Shown piece by piece: positions 48,507-57,819 of a stretch of DNA of 59,719 bases. The DNA comes from CAZOWW01 sp964583765 (lineage in GTDB: Bacteria; Actinomycetota; Actinomycetes; Actinomycetales; Kineosporiaceae): contig CAZOWW010000016.1 in assembly GCA_964583765.1 (NCBI GenBank), forward strand, positions 1 through 59,719, given 5' to 3'. The position numbers and the translations under genes are program-made. Each line of letters begins with the position of its first letter. Position 1 is the first letter of the stretch. The notes under the pieces were generated by a model, which searched no databases, had not been told where the DNA came from, and was given only the letters and a program-made list of their open reading frames with translations.

Positions 48507-50966
48507 GTGCCCGAGATGTCAGGGCCGGCCGGTGAGCTGGTGCAGCGGTCCGTGCGCGTTCGCGGAGTCGTACCGGGCGGAGAGTTCCGGCCCTTGGTGT
48601 ATGCGCTCGCCGGGGAGTTCGGCCTGTCCGGAACGGTCAGGGACGACGAGAACGGCGTGGTCGCGGAGATCCAGGGCCAGGCCCGGGACGTCGACGACTT
48701 CTGTCGTCGTCTGGCGGCGGACACCGCCAGGTCCCTCACCCGGCACGAGGTGAGCTGGCAGGAGGCGCCGCCCGGCCCCGTCCCCGACGGGTCCGCCGCC
48801 GGCGACGGCCTCGTACCCGGGACGGCCGCGGTCAACGGTCTCGTCCCCGGGGCCGACGAGCACGGGCTGGCCCTCGTCCCCACGGATGTGGCGACCTGCC
48901 CGGCCTGCCTGGCCGAGCTCCGGGACCCCGCCTCGCGCCGGCACCGCTACCCGTTCGTGAGCTGCACCGCCTGCGGTCCTCGCTACACGATTGTCACCGA
49001 GCTGCCCTACTCCCGCACGGGCACCACCATGACGGCGTTCGAGCCCTGCGCGGACTGCCGGGCCGAGGCCGAGGACCCCGAAGGCCGTCGCTACCGGTCG
49101 CAGGCCGTCTCCTGCCCCGCGTGCGGGCCGACCCTGGAGTTCGTGGAGGCCGGCCGGGCGGGCGCCCGGGCCCCGGTCGAAGGGGAGGAAGCCCTGGTCC
49201 GGGCCCGCGGCATGGTGCGCGGCGGGGCGATCCTGGCGGTCAAGGGGCTGGGTGGGTACCACCTGGTCTGCGACGCGACCAACTCCGCGGCGGTACGTCG
49301 TCTGCGTGAACGCCGGGCCGGCGGAGATCGACCGTTCGCGGTGCTCGTGGCCGACCTGGACACCGCCCGGGCGTTGGCCGAGATGGACGAGGCCGAGGCA
49401 TGGGCGGTGAGCTCGGGACGCCGACCGATCGTGCTGGTGCGCCGGCGGACGAGGCTCGCCGATTCCGCGCCACGGCTCGCGGCGGAGGTCTCGCCCGGGA
49501 TCTCGGACCTGGGGATCGCTCTGCCCTCCACCGCGCTGCAGCATCTGCTCCTGGGGCTGCCCGGCGACCCGCCGGGACCGGCGGCGCTGATCCTGACCAG
49601 TGGCAACCGAAGCGGCGAGCCGGTGGTCACCGACGACGAGGCCGCGGTGGAGCGGCTGACGGGTGTGGCCGATGCCTGGCTGCGGCACAACCGGCCCATC
49701 CGTCTGGCCTGCGACGACAGCGTGGTGCGGATCGTCGAGGGCGAGGAGATCGTCCTGCGCCGGTCCCGTGGCTATGCGCCGACCCCGGTGCCCCTCCCGG
49801 TCCCGGTGCGTCCGGTGCTCGCGGTCGGCGGTGACGTGAAGAACGCCTTCGGGCTGGCGTGCGGGCGCTACGCCTGGCTCTCGCCCCACGTCGGCGACAT
49901 GGACCACGGTGCCGTGCAGCGGACCTTCGAGAGCGCCGTCGAACATCTCAGCGGGCTCGTGGCCGTGAGGCCGGAGAGCCTGGTCGCAGACCGTCATCCG
50001 GGGTACCGGAGCGCGCAGTGGGCGGTGCGCGAGGTGGTCAAGCGGCTGTCCTCGGGTGGCACGAGGCTGCCGCTCGCGCGGGTCCAGCACCATCACGCCC
50101 ACATCGCGGCCGTGATGGCCGAACACCGGCTGAACGGCCGGCACCCGGTGATCGGATTCGCCTTCGACGGTGCGGGTTACGGGGAGGACGGGGCGATCTG
50201 GGGCGGGGAGGTGCTGCTGGCCGACTACGACGGGTTCCACCGGTTCGCGCACCTCGGCTACGTGCCGATGCCCGGCACGGACTCCGTGGGGGTGCGGCCC
50301 TACCGGATGGCCTTGACCCATCTCGCCGAGGCAGGACTGCCGTGGGACGCGCGGCTGGCACCGGTCACGTTCTGCCCCCGCCAGGAGGCCGAGATCCTCG
50401 CCGAGCAGCTGGAGAACGGCCTGCTCGCCACCCGGACCTCCAGCATCGGCCGGCTCTTCGACGCCGTCGCGTCCTTGACCGGGGTGTGCCAGGTCTCCGG
50501 CTACGAGGCGCAGGCGCCCATGGAGCTCGAGGCACTCGCCCGCATCGGAATGGGCGAGAACCAGGGCTTCTACGACCTCCCGCTGGTGCCGGGTCAGGCC
50601 GGGCAGCCGCGGGTGTGGGACGTCGGGCAGTTGATCGGGGCGGTCGCGGACGACGTCGTCGCCGGGATCGCGCCGATGATCATCGCGGTGCGGTTCCACC
50701 GCACCCTGGCCCGGGCCGTGGTCGCCGCGGCCGAGGTGGCCCGGCAGGAGACCCGTGTGCACACGGTGGTGCTCGCCGGCGGCGTGTTCGCCAACCAGTT
50801 GCTGCTCTCCCTGGCCCGCACGGGGCTCCGGGCCGCGGGGTTCGAGGTCCTGATCGCCCGGCGGGTGCCCTCGAACGACGGAGGACTGGCGCTCGGACAG
50901 ATCGTGGTGGGGGCCCGGGCCTCGGGCGGGACGACGGAGTCGGACGGCACGCCCACGCCCGGCTGA
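48507..50966 (+). CDS. hypF: Carbamoyltransferase HypF (NiFe hydrogenase maturation)
   Basis: About 819 residues. HypF makes the cyanide ligand precursor for NiFe hydrogenase from carbamoyl phosphate. Domains in order: acylphosphatase-like (about 15-100), two zinc fingers (CPACLAEL/CTACGPRY and CADCRAEA/CPACGPTL), YrdC-like (AVKGLGGYHLVCDA to RSRGYAPTP) and Kae1-like carbamoyltransferase (GGDVKNAFGL, VQHHHAHIAAV, VVLAGGVFANQLLL). The acylphosphatase loop reads GVVPGGEFRPLVY instead of GVVQGVGFRPFVY, and the catalytic asparagine is aspartate (GTVRDDENGV), so that domain may be weak. AGGAGG lies ten bases before the GTG at 48507; other starts upstream are open. No other hyp or hydrogenase gene is nearby. 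Confidence 0.9.
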   Translation: MPEMSGPAGELVQRSVRVRGVVPGGEFRPLVYALAGEFGLSGTVRDDENGVVAEIQGQARDVDDFCRRLAADTARSLTRHEVSWQEAPPGPVPDGSAAGDGLVPGTAAVNGLVPGADEHGLALVPTDVATCPACLAELRDPASRRHRYPFVSCTACGPRYTIVTELPYSRTGTTMTAFEPCADCRAEAEDPEGRRYRSQAVSCPACGPTLEFVEAGRAGARAPVEGEEALVRARGMVRGGAILAVKGLGGYHLVCDATNSAAVRRLRERRAGGDRPFAVLVADLDTARALAEMDEAEAWAVSSGRRPIVLVRRRTRLADSAPRLAAEVSPGISDLGIALPSTALQHLLLGLPGDPPGPAALILTSGNRSGEPVVTDDEAAVERLTGVADAWLRHNRPIRLACDDSVVRIVEGEEIVLRRSRGYAPTPVPLPVPVRPVLAVGGDVKNAFGLACGRYAWLSPHVGDMDHGAVQRTFESAVEHLSGLVAVRPESLVADRHPGYRSAQWAVREVVKRLSSGGTRLPLARVQHHHAHIAAVMAEHRLNGRHPVIGFAFDGAGYGEDGAIWGGEVLLADYDGFHRFAHLGYVPMPGTDSVGVRPYRMALTHLAEAGLPWDARLAPVTFCPRQEAEILAEQLENGLLATRTSSIGRLFDAVASLTGVCQVSGYEAQAPMELEALARIGMGENQGFYDLPLVPGQAGQPRVWDVGQLIGAVADDVVAGIAPMIIAVRFHRTLARAVVAAAEVARQETRVHTVVLAGGVFANQLLLSLARTGLRAAGFEVLIARRVPSNDGGLALGQIVVGARASGGTTESDGTPTPG

Positions 50967-51103
50967 CGGGTACCCACCCCCTCGCAGGACCGACGGACGC
51001 CCAGGACCGACGGGGCGGTCACCGGTCGACTCCGGAGCGTCACTCTGTTCACGCTCCGTCCACATTGCGCGCGTCCGTAATGTAGCGCGCGTAGCGTGAC
51101 GGC

Positions 51104-52396
51104 ATGACGAACGCGAACGGCGCGCCCCCGCATCGGGAGCCGCCTCGCCCGGGAGGATCCGGGCGCGAGCGGGCCACCTCGCCCGACTGGTCCACGTCCG
51201 GATTCGCCACCCGCGCCGTCCACGTCGGGTCCGAGCCCGACCCGGCGACCGGTGCGGTGGTCACGCCCCTCTACCAGGTGAGTACCTTCAAGCAGGACGG
51301 TGTGGGTGGCCTGCGCACGGGGCTCGGCGTGGGGTACGAGTACTCACGTTCGGGCAACCCCACGCGGGCCGCCCTGGAGACCTGCCTCTCGGCGCTGGAG
51401 TCTCCCGATGACGCCGCACACGGCTACGCGTTCCCCTCGGGACTGTCCGCGGAGGACACCCTGCTGCGGGCGGCGCTCGGTCCCGGCGACCACGTCCTGG
51501 TGCCCGGTGATGCCTACGGCGGGAGTTACCGCCTGATCGCCCGCGTGTGCGGCGCCTGGGGCGTCAGCCACACCTCGGTGCCGTTGGGTGACCCGGACGC
51601 GGTCCGGGCGGCGATCCGCCCCGGCAGCACCCGCCTCATCTGGGCCGAGACCCCGACCAACCCGATGCTCGGGGTGTGCGACCTGGAGGTCCTCGCCCGG
51701 ATCGCCCATGACGCGGGTGCGCTGCTGGTCGTCGACAACACCTTCGCGACGCCCTACCTGCAGCAACCGCTGCGGCACGGCGCCGACGTCGTCGTCCACT
51801 CCACGACGAAGTACTGCGGGGGACACTCGGACGTGGTCGGCGGGGCCTTGGTGGTGCGGGACGGGGCGCGGGTGCCCTGGCGGGAGGGCAGCGTCGGCCT
51901 GTGCGGTGACCTCGTCGAGCGGATCACCTTCCACCAGAACGCGATCGGCGCGGTCGCCGGGCCGATGGACGCCTGGCTGGTACAGCGTGGACTCAAGACG
52001 CTCGCCGTCCGGATGGACCGCCACTGCGACAACGCCGAGCGGGTGGCCGAGTTCCTGCTGTCCCATCCCCGCGTGGCCGAGGTGATCTATCCCGGCCTTC
52101 CGGACCACCCCGGCCACGCCGTGGCCCGCCGCCAGATGCACCGGTTCGGCGGCATGGTGTCCTTCCGACTGCGGGACGGCGAGGAGGGGGCGCTCGCGGT
52201 CTGCAAACGGACCGTGGTGTTCACCCTCGCCGAGTCCCTGGGCGGGGTCGAGTCGTTGATCGAGCACCCCGGCCGGATGACGCACGCCTCGGTGGCCGGT
52301 TCGGCACTCCAGGTGCCCGGGGACGTGGTGCGGTTGTCGGTCGGTCTGGAGGACGTCGCGGACCTGATCGCGGACCTGGACCTGGCACTGTCCTGA
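51104..52396 (+). CDS. metB: Cystathionine gamma-synthase (trans-sulfuration PLP enzyme)
   Basis: A 430-residue PLP enzyme joining O-succinyl- or O-acetyl-homoserine with cysteine to cystathionine for methionine synthesis. Typical blocks: TRAVHVGSEPDPATGAVVTP, YEYSRSGNPTRAALE, AFPSGLSAEDT, WAETPTNPMLGVCDLE, VVDNTFATPYLQQPL and the Schiff-base lysine in HSTTKYCGGHSDVVGG. Cystathionine gamma-lyase and O-acetylhomoserine sulfhydrylase share the fold, so the symbol is probable rather than proven. There is no ribosome site before the ATG; the short leader has repeats of GTAGCG and GCGCGCG at 51069-51092. The first 30 residues are a polar extension. Confidence 0.85.
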   Translation: MTNANGAPPHREPPRPGGSGRERATSPDWSTSGFATRAVHVGSEPDPATGAVVTPLYQVSTFKQDGVGGLRTGLGVGYEYSRSGNPTRAALETCLSALESPDDAAHGYAFPSGLSAEDTLLRAALGPGDHVLVPGDAYGGSYRLIARVCGAWGVSHTSVPLGDPDAVRAAIRPGSTRLIWAETPTNPMLGVCDLEVLARIAHDAGALLVVDNTFATPYLQQPLRHGADVVVHSTTKYCGGHSDVVGGALVVRDGARVPWREGSVGLCGDLVERITFHQNAIGAVAGPMDAWLVQRGLKTLAVRMDRHCDNAERVAEFLLSHPRVAEVIYPGLPDHPGHAVARRQMHRFGGMVSFRLRDGEEGALAVCKRTVVFTLAESLGGVESLIEHPGRMTHASVAGSALQVPGDVVRLSVGLEDVADLIADLDLALS

Positions 52397-52488
52397 TTCA
52401 GGCACTGTCTTGATTCAGGCACCGTCCTGATCCGGGGCGCTCGCCCCGATCGAACAGGCAGGCCCCGAACAGGCGGGGCCCGAACGGA

Positions 52489-52523
52489 CGAGGAGGGTGC
52501 GCCTCAGGGCCGCACCCTCCTCG
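52489..52523. terminator. Perfect 13-bp hairpin between convergent metB and CE3 genes
   Basis: CGAGGAGGGTGCG (52489-52501) pairs perfectly with CGCACCCTCCTCG (52511-52523), loop of 9, placed between both 3' ends, 22 bases from the esterase stop. Confidence 0.75.
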
Positions 52524-52545
52524 TTCCGGCTGGTGGCGTGCCGCC

Positions 52546-53757
52546 TCAGGCGGCGGTGCAGGTGAGCGCCGGGACGCCGTTGCTTCCGGTCCAGTTGGCG
52601 ATGAACCCGAACGTGGTGCTGGCGCTCGCGGCGAGTGCGCCGTTCCAGGCCGCGTTGGTGGCGGTCACGGAGGACCCGCTGCTGGTCACGGTCGCGCTCC
52701 AGGACTGTGTGATCGTCTGGCCGTTCGGGAAGGTCCAGGTCACCTTCCACGAGGTGATCGGGGAACTCCCGGCGGTCACGGTCACCGTGCCTTGGAAGCC
52801 CCCGGTCCACTGGCTGGCCACGGCGTACGCGGCCGTACAGGTTCTGCCCGCCCCGCCCGTCGTGGTCGTCGTGGTGGCCGGGCGGCTCGTGGTGGTCGTG
52901 GTCGTCGCCCGGGTCGTGGTCGTCGTGGTGACCGGCCGCGTGGTCGTGGTGGTGGTCGTGCTGCTCGTCGCCCGGGTCGTCGTGGTGGTCGTGCTGCTCG
53001 TCGCCCGGGTCGTGGTGGTGGCGGTCGTGGTGCCCTGGCCGGCCGGGCCGATGGCGGCGGAGAGTGCCGGGTACCACTTGTTGGCCATGATCGTGATGCC
53101 GGTCGGGTCGTTCGGGTGGACGCCGTCGCCGGTGTCGGCGGCCGGGTCCCAGCCGGTCCACTGGTCCACCACGGTGATGGGCGACTGGGTGGTGGTCAGC
53201 CCCGCGGCCCAGCCGGGGATGGCGTTGTTGAGGTCGATCGTGCGCTGCGGGCAGGCCGGGCAGGAACCGTCGCTCGGTGCAACCGGGATGATCTGCGCCA
53301 CCAGGATCTTCATGTTCGCGTTGTTCGCGCGCATCTGGTTCACCAGCGTGGTGAACGCGGCGAGGATGTCGGCGGTGGGCTTGTTGCTCCACACGTCGTT
53401 GGTGCCGAAGTGCATCATCACGATGTCGGGGTTGGCCGTCGAGAGGGCGCCGACCAGGTACCCGCTGCTCGCCGTGGTGGTGGCCAGCGCGCCGCCACGC
53501 CCTTCGCTGTCCCCGTCGTAGGGCACCGAACAGCCCTGGGGCGGCTGGGAGCCGACGAAGTCGATGTTGGTGTAGCCGTTGGTCTGCAGCTTCTGCCACA
53601 GCAGGGCGCGCCAGCAACCGGGGGATCCGGTGATCGAGTCACCGAGAGGCATGATCTTTACCGGCGCGGTCTGCGCCGAGGAGGAGACGCTGGGGACGAG
53701 GAACCCGAGCGTCATCAGCGCGGTGGTGAGGGCCACCGCGAGTTTGCGCCTGCTCAT
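52546..53757 (-). CDS. Secreted SGNH-type (CE3 acetylxylan) esterase with C-terminal CBM2
   Basis: A 403-residue exported esterase. The ATG at 53757 starts a normal signal peptide (RRKLAVALTTALMTLGFL). The SGNH hydrolase domain (about 32-220) shows block I IMPLGDSITGSPGCWRALL, block III MMHFGTNDVW and block V TGDGVHPND, giving the Ser-Asp-His triad; this order is typical of CE3 acetylxylan esterases. A linker of about 75 residues, almost only Thr with Arg, Ala and Ser, and a CBM2 (CTAAYAVASQWTGGFQGTV) follow. It would deacetylate xylan on the fibre surface, complementing the CE1 esterases 45 kb upstream. Confidence 0.9.
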   Translation of the reverse strand: MSRRKLAVALTTALMTLGFLVPSVSSSAQTAPVKIMPLGDSITGSPGCWRALLWQKLQTNGYTNIDFVGSQPPQGCSVPYDGDSEGRGGALATTTASSGYLVGALSTANPDIVMMHFGTNDVWSNKPTADILAAFTTLVNQMRANNANMKILVAQIIPVAPSDGSCPACPQRTIDLNNAIPGWAAGLTTTQSPITVVDQWTGWDPAADTGDGVHPNDPTGITIMANKWYPALSAAIGPAGQGTTTATTTTRATSSTTTTTTRATSSTTTTTTTRPVTTTTTTRATTTTTTSRPATTTTTTGGAGRTCTAAYAVASQWTGGFQGTVTVTAGSSPITSWKVTWTFPNGQTITQSWSATVTSSGSSVTATNAAWNGALAASASTTFGFIANWTGSNGVPALTCTAA

Positions 53758-54173
53758 GGAGTGAACTCCCTTGACATGGAGCCGTATGCGCCGCCTGCGG
53801 GCGCACACGGTAGCGCTGCCGTCCGGGGTCGGGAAGGCGCGTTCCGTCCGGTCGTGAGGGGCGGTTCCAGCCACGGGGGAGTCGCCCGGTCAAGGGTGAG
53901 CAAGGGGGCGGGAGCGAACGCGATGGGGGTCGGGAACGCATGGGTAGGGGGGCGACCCGGGCCGCCGGTGAGGTCGTGGACGAACCGTCCGGGCAGGTCG
54001 GAGAGCTGCCCGAGGACCGGGCCGTCCGGTTGGACTGCCCGGTCCTCGGTGCTGCGTCAACTCCTGGTGAGACGGTGGCGGGACGGTGGTCTCTCCCGTC
54101 CGTCCTGTCGGTACCGCCCTTCGGGTGCTCCAGCCCTACGGACGCTCCAGCTCTTCGGGCGTTCGGCGTCCGC
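53758..54173. other. 416-bp gap between the CE3 and greA genes
   Basis: I support no gene here. It contains the CE3 promoter side and, near greA, a perfect hairpin (54010-54049). The short stretch 54105-54172 has CTCCAGC and TTCGGGC motifs repeated, without clear meaning. Confidence 0.45.
54010..54049 (-). terminator. Perfect 13-bp hairpin downstream of greA
   Basis: CCGAGGACCGGGC (54010-54022) pairs perfectly with GCCCGGTCCTCGG (54037-54049), loop of 14, 124 bases after the minus-strand greA stop. No gene ends closer. Confidence 0.55.
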
Positions 54174-54668
54174 TCAGCTGACGAACGGCTTGGCCTCCAG
54201 GACCTTGACCGCGATGGTGCGGCCGTTGGGTGCCGTGTAGCTGCTCTTGTCCCCGACCCGGCGGCCCAGGATCGCGGCGCCGAGCGGACTCTTCTCGCTG
54301 TAGACGTCCAGGTCGGTGTCCCCGGCGACCTCGCGGTTGCCCAGCAGGAAGACCAGTGCCTCACCGGCGACCTCGGCCGTGACGACCATGCCCGGCGCGA
54401 CGCTGCCGTCGGAGGTCACGGGAGCCTCGCCGACGTGGGCGCTCTCCAGCAGGGCACGGAGCTGGCGTATCCGCGCCTCCTGCTTGCCCTGTTCCTCCTT
54501 GGCCGCGTGATAGCCGCCGTTCTCCTTCAGGTCGCCCTCCTCGCGGGCGGCCTCGATCTTCTTGGCGATCTCCGTGCGACCCTCGCCCGAGAGGTACTCC
54601 AGCTCGGCCTTGAGCCGGTCGTAGGCGTCCTGCGTCAGCCACGTGACGTTCGCGCTGTTCTCGGCCAC
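54174..54668 (-). CDS. greA: Transcription elongation factor GreA
   Basis: A 164-residue GreA, the same length as the mycobacterial protein. It rescues stalled RNA polymerase by stimulating transcript cleavage. The N-terminal coiled coil (VTWLTQDAYDRLKAELEYLS to LRALLESAHV) contains EEGDLKENGGYHAAKEEQG, whose Asp and Glu reach the polymerase active site; the C-terminal globular domain follows (EVAGDTDLDVYSEKSPLG). The GTG at 54668 is preferred because GGAGTGACC stands before it; the frame is open 12 codons further. Confidence 0.95.
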   Translation of the reverse strand: MAENSANVTWLTQDAYDRLKAELEYLSGEGRTEIAKKIEAAREEGDLKENGGYHAAKEEQGKQEARIRQLRALLESAHVGEAPVTSDGSVAPGMVVTAEVAGEALVFLLGNREVAGDTDLDVYSEKSPLGAAILGRRVGDKSSYTAPNGRTIAVKVLEAKPFVS

Positions 54669-54855
54669 GGTCACTCCGATCTGTTGCCATGGGTCGTCTG
54701 CCACCGTGATCGGTTACCCCTGGTGGGGACGTCGATCCCCGGTCCCACTGCCGTGGGTCCGCCGATCAGGTGGGGAAAGGTGCGGAGAATAAAGGTTCAG
54801 ACTACCAAGGACAGCGCCGCAAGAGCATCAGCGAAATCACTGTCGCGTTCTGTGC

Positions 54856-55257
54856 TCACCGCGGGTCGGTACACGTTTTCACCATCGCGGTGACCGCGAG
54901 TTGGCTGGTGGGGATGGCCACGGTGCGGCGGACATGCCCGGCGGAGACCGGCCCGATCGGCACGTCGAGGATTCCCACCTCGCCGAATCCCTGGTCGAGT
55001 GCCCGGACGGTGCACACCGTTCGGGTGCCGCGGGGCAGGCTCACGTCCAGGATCACGCGAGTGCGTCCGGGGCCGTCCACGACGTAGCCCACGGTAAGCC
55101 AATGAACCCGGGGTGTAGTCGAGGTGCTGGTGGCCCAGGCCGCCCAACCCACCCCGGCGAGGATGGCCAGGGTCGCTGCCGTGGTCTGCCGCCGTCGACG
55201 GGTGCCGATCGGCCGCCCGTAGCGCCGGGCGAGGAGTTCCGTCGTGGCTCCGTCCAC
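54856..55257 (-). CDS. DUF4307-family membrane protein
   Basis: About 133 residues. A conserved start (LLARRYGRP), one membrane helix (AATLAILAGVGWAAWAT) and an outer beta-rich domain (GYVVDGPGRTRVILDV, RTVCTVRALDQGFGEVGIL) match DUF4307, which in many actinomycetes lies between greA and mca exactly as here. Function unknown. The GTG at 55257 follows GGAGGGAGCC. It is divergent from mca. Confidence 0.8.
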   Translation of the reverse strand: MDGATTELLARRYGRPIGTRRRRQTTAATLAILAGVGWAAWATSTSTTPRVHWLTVGYVVDGPGRTRVILDVSLPRGTRTVCTVRALDQGFGEVGILDVPIGPVSAGHVRRTVAIPTSQLAVTAMVKTCTDPR

Positions 55258-55505
55258 CCTGGCTCCCTCCGGAGGACCCCCGGCGTCCGCCGAGGGGCGG
55301 GAACGGTCCGGTACCGGTCGCCGACGTCGTCCCGAACCGCGCGCGGCGAGGCACGTCCCGATGAGCCCGCGAGCCACGTCCCGAGCAGTGCACGACCGTC
55401 GCTCGGCGAACCGGCCGACACCGCCGCGCGCGGGGCGTCGGGCTCGGCGATGATTGTCTCTCGGAAGCCGATGAGGCGAAACCTGACGGTGCGGGAGGAC
55501 GAGCG

Positions 55506-56438
55506 GTGGGGTTACGGCTGAGGCTCTTGGCGGTCCACGCCCACCCGGACGACGAGTCGAGCAAGGGCGCGGCGACCATGGCCCGGTACGTGGACGAGGG
55601 CGCCGAGGTACTGGTCGTCTCGTGCACCGGTGGTGAACGCGGGGACGTGCTCAATCCCCGGATGCGGGACGATCCGCGTCTGGCCGGGGGCATCGCCCCG
55701 CTGCGGCGGGCGGAGATGGCCGAGGCGGTGCGGGTCCTGGGCGTCCAGCACGAGTGGCTGGGCTTCCTGGACTCGGGTCTGCCCGAGGGAGATCCGCTGC
55801 CACCCCTGCCGCCCGGGTGTTTCGCGCTGACCCCGTTGGCCGAGGCGACCGCGCCGCTGGTTACGCTGGTGCGGTCCTTCCGTCCGCATGTGATCACCAC
55901 GTACGACGAGAACGGCGGTTACCCGCATCCGGACCACGTGATGTGCCACCGGGTCTCCATGGAGGCGTTCGAGGCCGCCGGCGACCCCGAACGCTATCCG
56001 GGTACCGGCACGCCGTGGGCGCCGGCGAAGCTGTACTACGACCGCGGCTTCACGCGCTCACGCATGCGGGCGCTCCACGACGCGATCGTGGCCTCGGGCC
56101 GTCCCTCGCCGTTCAACGAGTGGGTCGCACGGATCGAGGAGTGGCCCGAAATGTCGATCACCACCCGGGTGGACTGCGGGGAGTACTTCGACGTCCGGGA
56201 ACAGGCCCTTCGGGCCCATGCGACGCAGATCGACCCGGAGGGCCCCTTCTTCGCCCTCTCCGCGGTCGAGCAGGCCCGGATCTGGCCCACCGAGGAGTGG
56301 TACCTGGCGCGCACGCGGGTGCCCACGCAGGTGCCGGAGGACGACCTGTTCGCCGGGTTGCGTGGGGGGAGCGCGGACGGCGTGGACTGCGCCGAGTACG
56401 ACGGACGGTTGCGTCCGGACATTCCGGTGGGTGAGTGA
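55506..56438 (+). CDS. mca: Mycothiol S-conjugate amidase
   Basis: A 310-residue zinc amidase that cleaves mycothiol S-conjugates to detoxify electrophiles. It has the LmbE-fold motifs AVHAHPDDESSKGAATMARY and NGGYPHPDHVMCHR, which bind zinc, and the Mca-specific length and C-terminal region (EEWYLARTRVPTQVPEDDL). The related MshB makes mycothiol; the position next to greA and DUF4307 favours Mca. The GTG at 55506 has GGGAGGACGAG before it. Its stop overlaps the next start by one base. Confidence 0.92.
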   Translation: MGLRLRLLAVHAHPDDESSKGAATMARYVDEGAEVLVVSCTGGERGDVLNPRMRDDPRLAGGIAPLRRAEMAEAVRVLGVQHEWLGFLDSGLPEGDPLPPLPPGCFALTPLAEATAPLVTLVRSFRPHVITTYDENGGYPHPDHVMCHRVSMEAFEAAGDPERYPGTGTPWAPAKLYYDRGFTRSRMRALHDAIVASGRPSPFNEWVARIEEWPEMSITTRVDCGEYFDVREQALRAHATQIDPEGPFFALSAVEQARIWPTEEWYLARTRVPTQVPEDDLFAGLRGGSADGVDCAEYDGRLRPDIPVGE

Positions 56439-56638
56439 TGGCGGCGCCGCCGGACCCGGCGCAGGTCGGACCCGGCTTTCTCGGTTTCGTGGTCCTGTTC
56501 CTGCTCGCCCTGGTCTGTGTCCTGCTGTTCCGCAGCATGGTGGCGCACGTTCGCCGGGTGAACTACGGGCCCGGTCCGGACGGCGACGACGCCCGCCACC
56601 CCGAACCCGGCCCACCGGAGGAGGGGCCGGACCGGTAG
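56438..56638 (+). CDS. Small single-span membrane protein downstream of mca
   Basis: About 66 residues. One membrane helix (GFLGFVVLFLLALVCVLLF) is followed by a basic juxtamembrane stretch RSMVAHVRRVNYGPG and an acidic, proline-rich tail. A small membrane protein with this look follows mca in other actinomycetes. The stop/start junction TGATG implies translational coupling. Function unknown; an anchor or helper for Mca is possible. Confidence 0.75.
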   Translation: MAAPPDPAQVGPGFLGFVVLFLLALVCVLLFRSMVAHVRRVNYGPGPDGDDARHPEPGPPEEGPDR

Positions 56639-56700
56639 CGGGCACCCGGTTCGGATCAGCTCCTGAGCAGGCTCGTCTCCGGGTCCGGCTCAGGACTGGG

Positions 56701-57819
56701 TCAGGCCTGGGTCAGGCCCTTCGTGCGGGTCGTGACATCGCGCACCGCCTCGCGGATCCGGTCCGAACCGCCGCTCGTGCGTTCGGCGTCCTCGACGATC
56801 ACGCTGGTGGACTGGGCGATCTCGCTGGCCACCGCGGACTGTTCCTCGATCGCGGCGGCCACGGTGTCCTGGGCCTCGCGGATCCGCTCGACCAGCTTCT
56901 CGATCTCGCTCAGCGCGTTCACCCCGGCGTCGGCGGCCCGCTGGATCGCCTCGATCCGGGACTCGATGTCGGTGATCGAGGCGGAGGTCGTGCCCGCCAA
57001 CTGCTTGACCTCGTCCGCGACCACCGCGAAGCCCTTGCCCGCCTCACCGGCGCGCGCCGCCTCGATCGTGGCGTTGAGGGCGAGCATCTTGGTCTGCTCG
57101 GCGACCCCGGTGATCAGACGCAGGAAGTCCCCGATCTCGGCGGAGGACCGCTGCAGGTCACGCAGGGTCTGCACCCCGGCCGTGGTCGCCTCGACAGCGT
57201 GACGCACCTGGACGGTGGCCTCGGTGGAGGAGCGGGCGATCTCCGACACGGAGGCGCGCAGTTCCTCGGTGGCTGCGGCCACGGACGAGGCCCGTGCGGT
57301 GGACGACTCGGTGCCCTCGCTGATCGCGTCCGCGACCTCCGAGAGCTTGGACATCGCGTTCTCGAACTCTCGGTAGTCCGCCGTCCGCCGGCTGATGTCC
57401 TCCCAGTTCACGACGTAGCCGAGACGCTGGCGCCGGCTGTCGGTGATCGCGTTGATCCTGGTGCGGATGGTGGCGGTGCCGAACGAGAAGTCCGCCGCCC
57501 GGGGCAGGGCCGAAGGGTCGGCCAGGATCCGGTCGATCCGGCTCGAGTCGCGGTGGAACCGGTGGATCGATCCGCCGAGCATCTCGTCGACGCCCATCCG
57601 GAAGGTGGCCCGGATGACCGGTTCGAGGGTCCGCAGGGTGTCCCTCGAACGCCGGTTCATCCAGATCATGCGCAGCGACGTGTCGGCGACGAAGACGTTG
57701 GTGTCCAGGCTGTCGAGCAGCGCGAAGAGAGGGTTCTCGCCGTCCCGAAGAGCCTCGGCGAGGTCCAGGTGCATGCCGGAGCCGGGGCGGGACGAACGGC
57801 TCAGGACGGACATACCCAT
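56701..57819 (-). CDS. Cytosolic chemoreceptor (PAS - MCP signalling domain)
   Basis: A 372-residue protein without membrane helices. A PAS domain (about 30-150: LLDSLDTNVFVADTSLRMIW, RLGYVVNWEDIS) senses an unknown cue. The helical-hairpin signalling domain (about 160-365) has the conserved tip ALNATIEAARAGEAGKGFAV which binds CheA/CheW. The methylation helices are short. AGAGGAGC precedes the ATG. Soluble receptors of this kind sense energy or redox state through PAS cofactors. No che or flagellar genes are in the window, so they must lie elsewhere. Confidence 0.9.
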   Translation of the reverse strand: MGMSVLSRSSRPGSGMHLDLAEALRDGENPLFALLDSLDTNVFVADTSLRMIWMNRRSRDTLRTLEPVIRATFRMGVDEMLGGSIHRFHRDSSRIDRILADPSALPRAADFSFGTATIRTRINAITDSRRQRLGYVVNWEDISRRTADYREFENAMSKLSEVADAISEGTESSTARASSVAAATEELRASVSEIARSSTEATVQVRHAVEATTAGVQTLRDLQRSSAEIGDFLRLITGVAEQTKMLALNATIEAARAGEAGKGFAVVADEVKQLAGTTSASITDIESRIEAIQRAADAGVNALSEIEKLVERIREAQDTVAAAIEEQSAVASEIAQSTSVIVEDAERTSGGSDRIREAVRDVTTRTKGLTQA

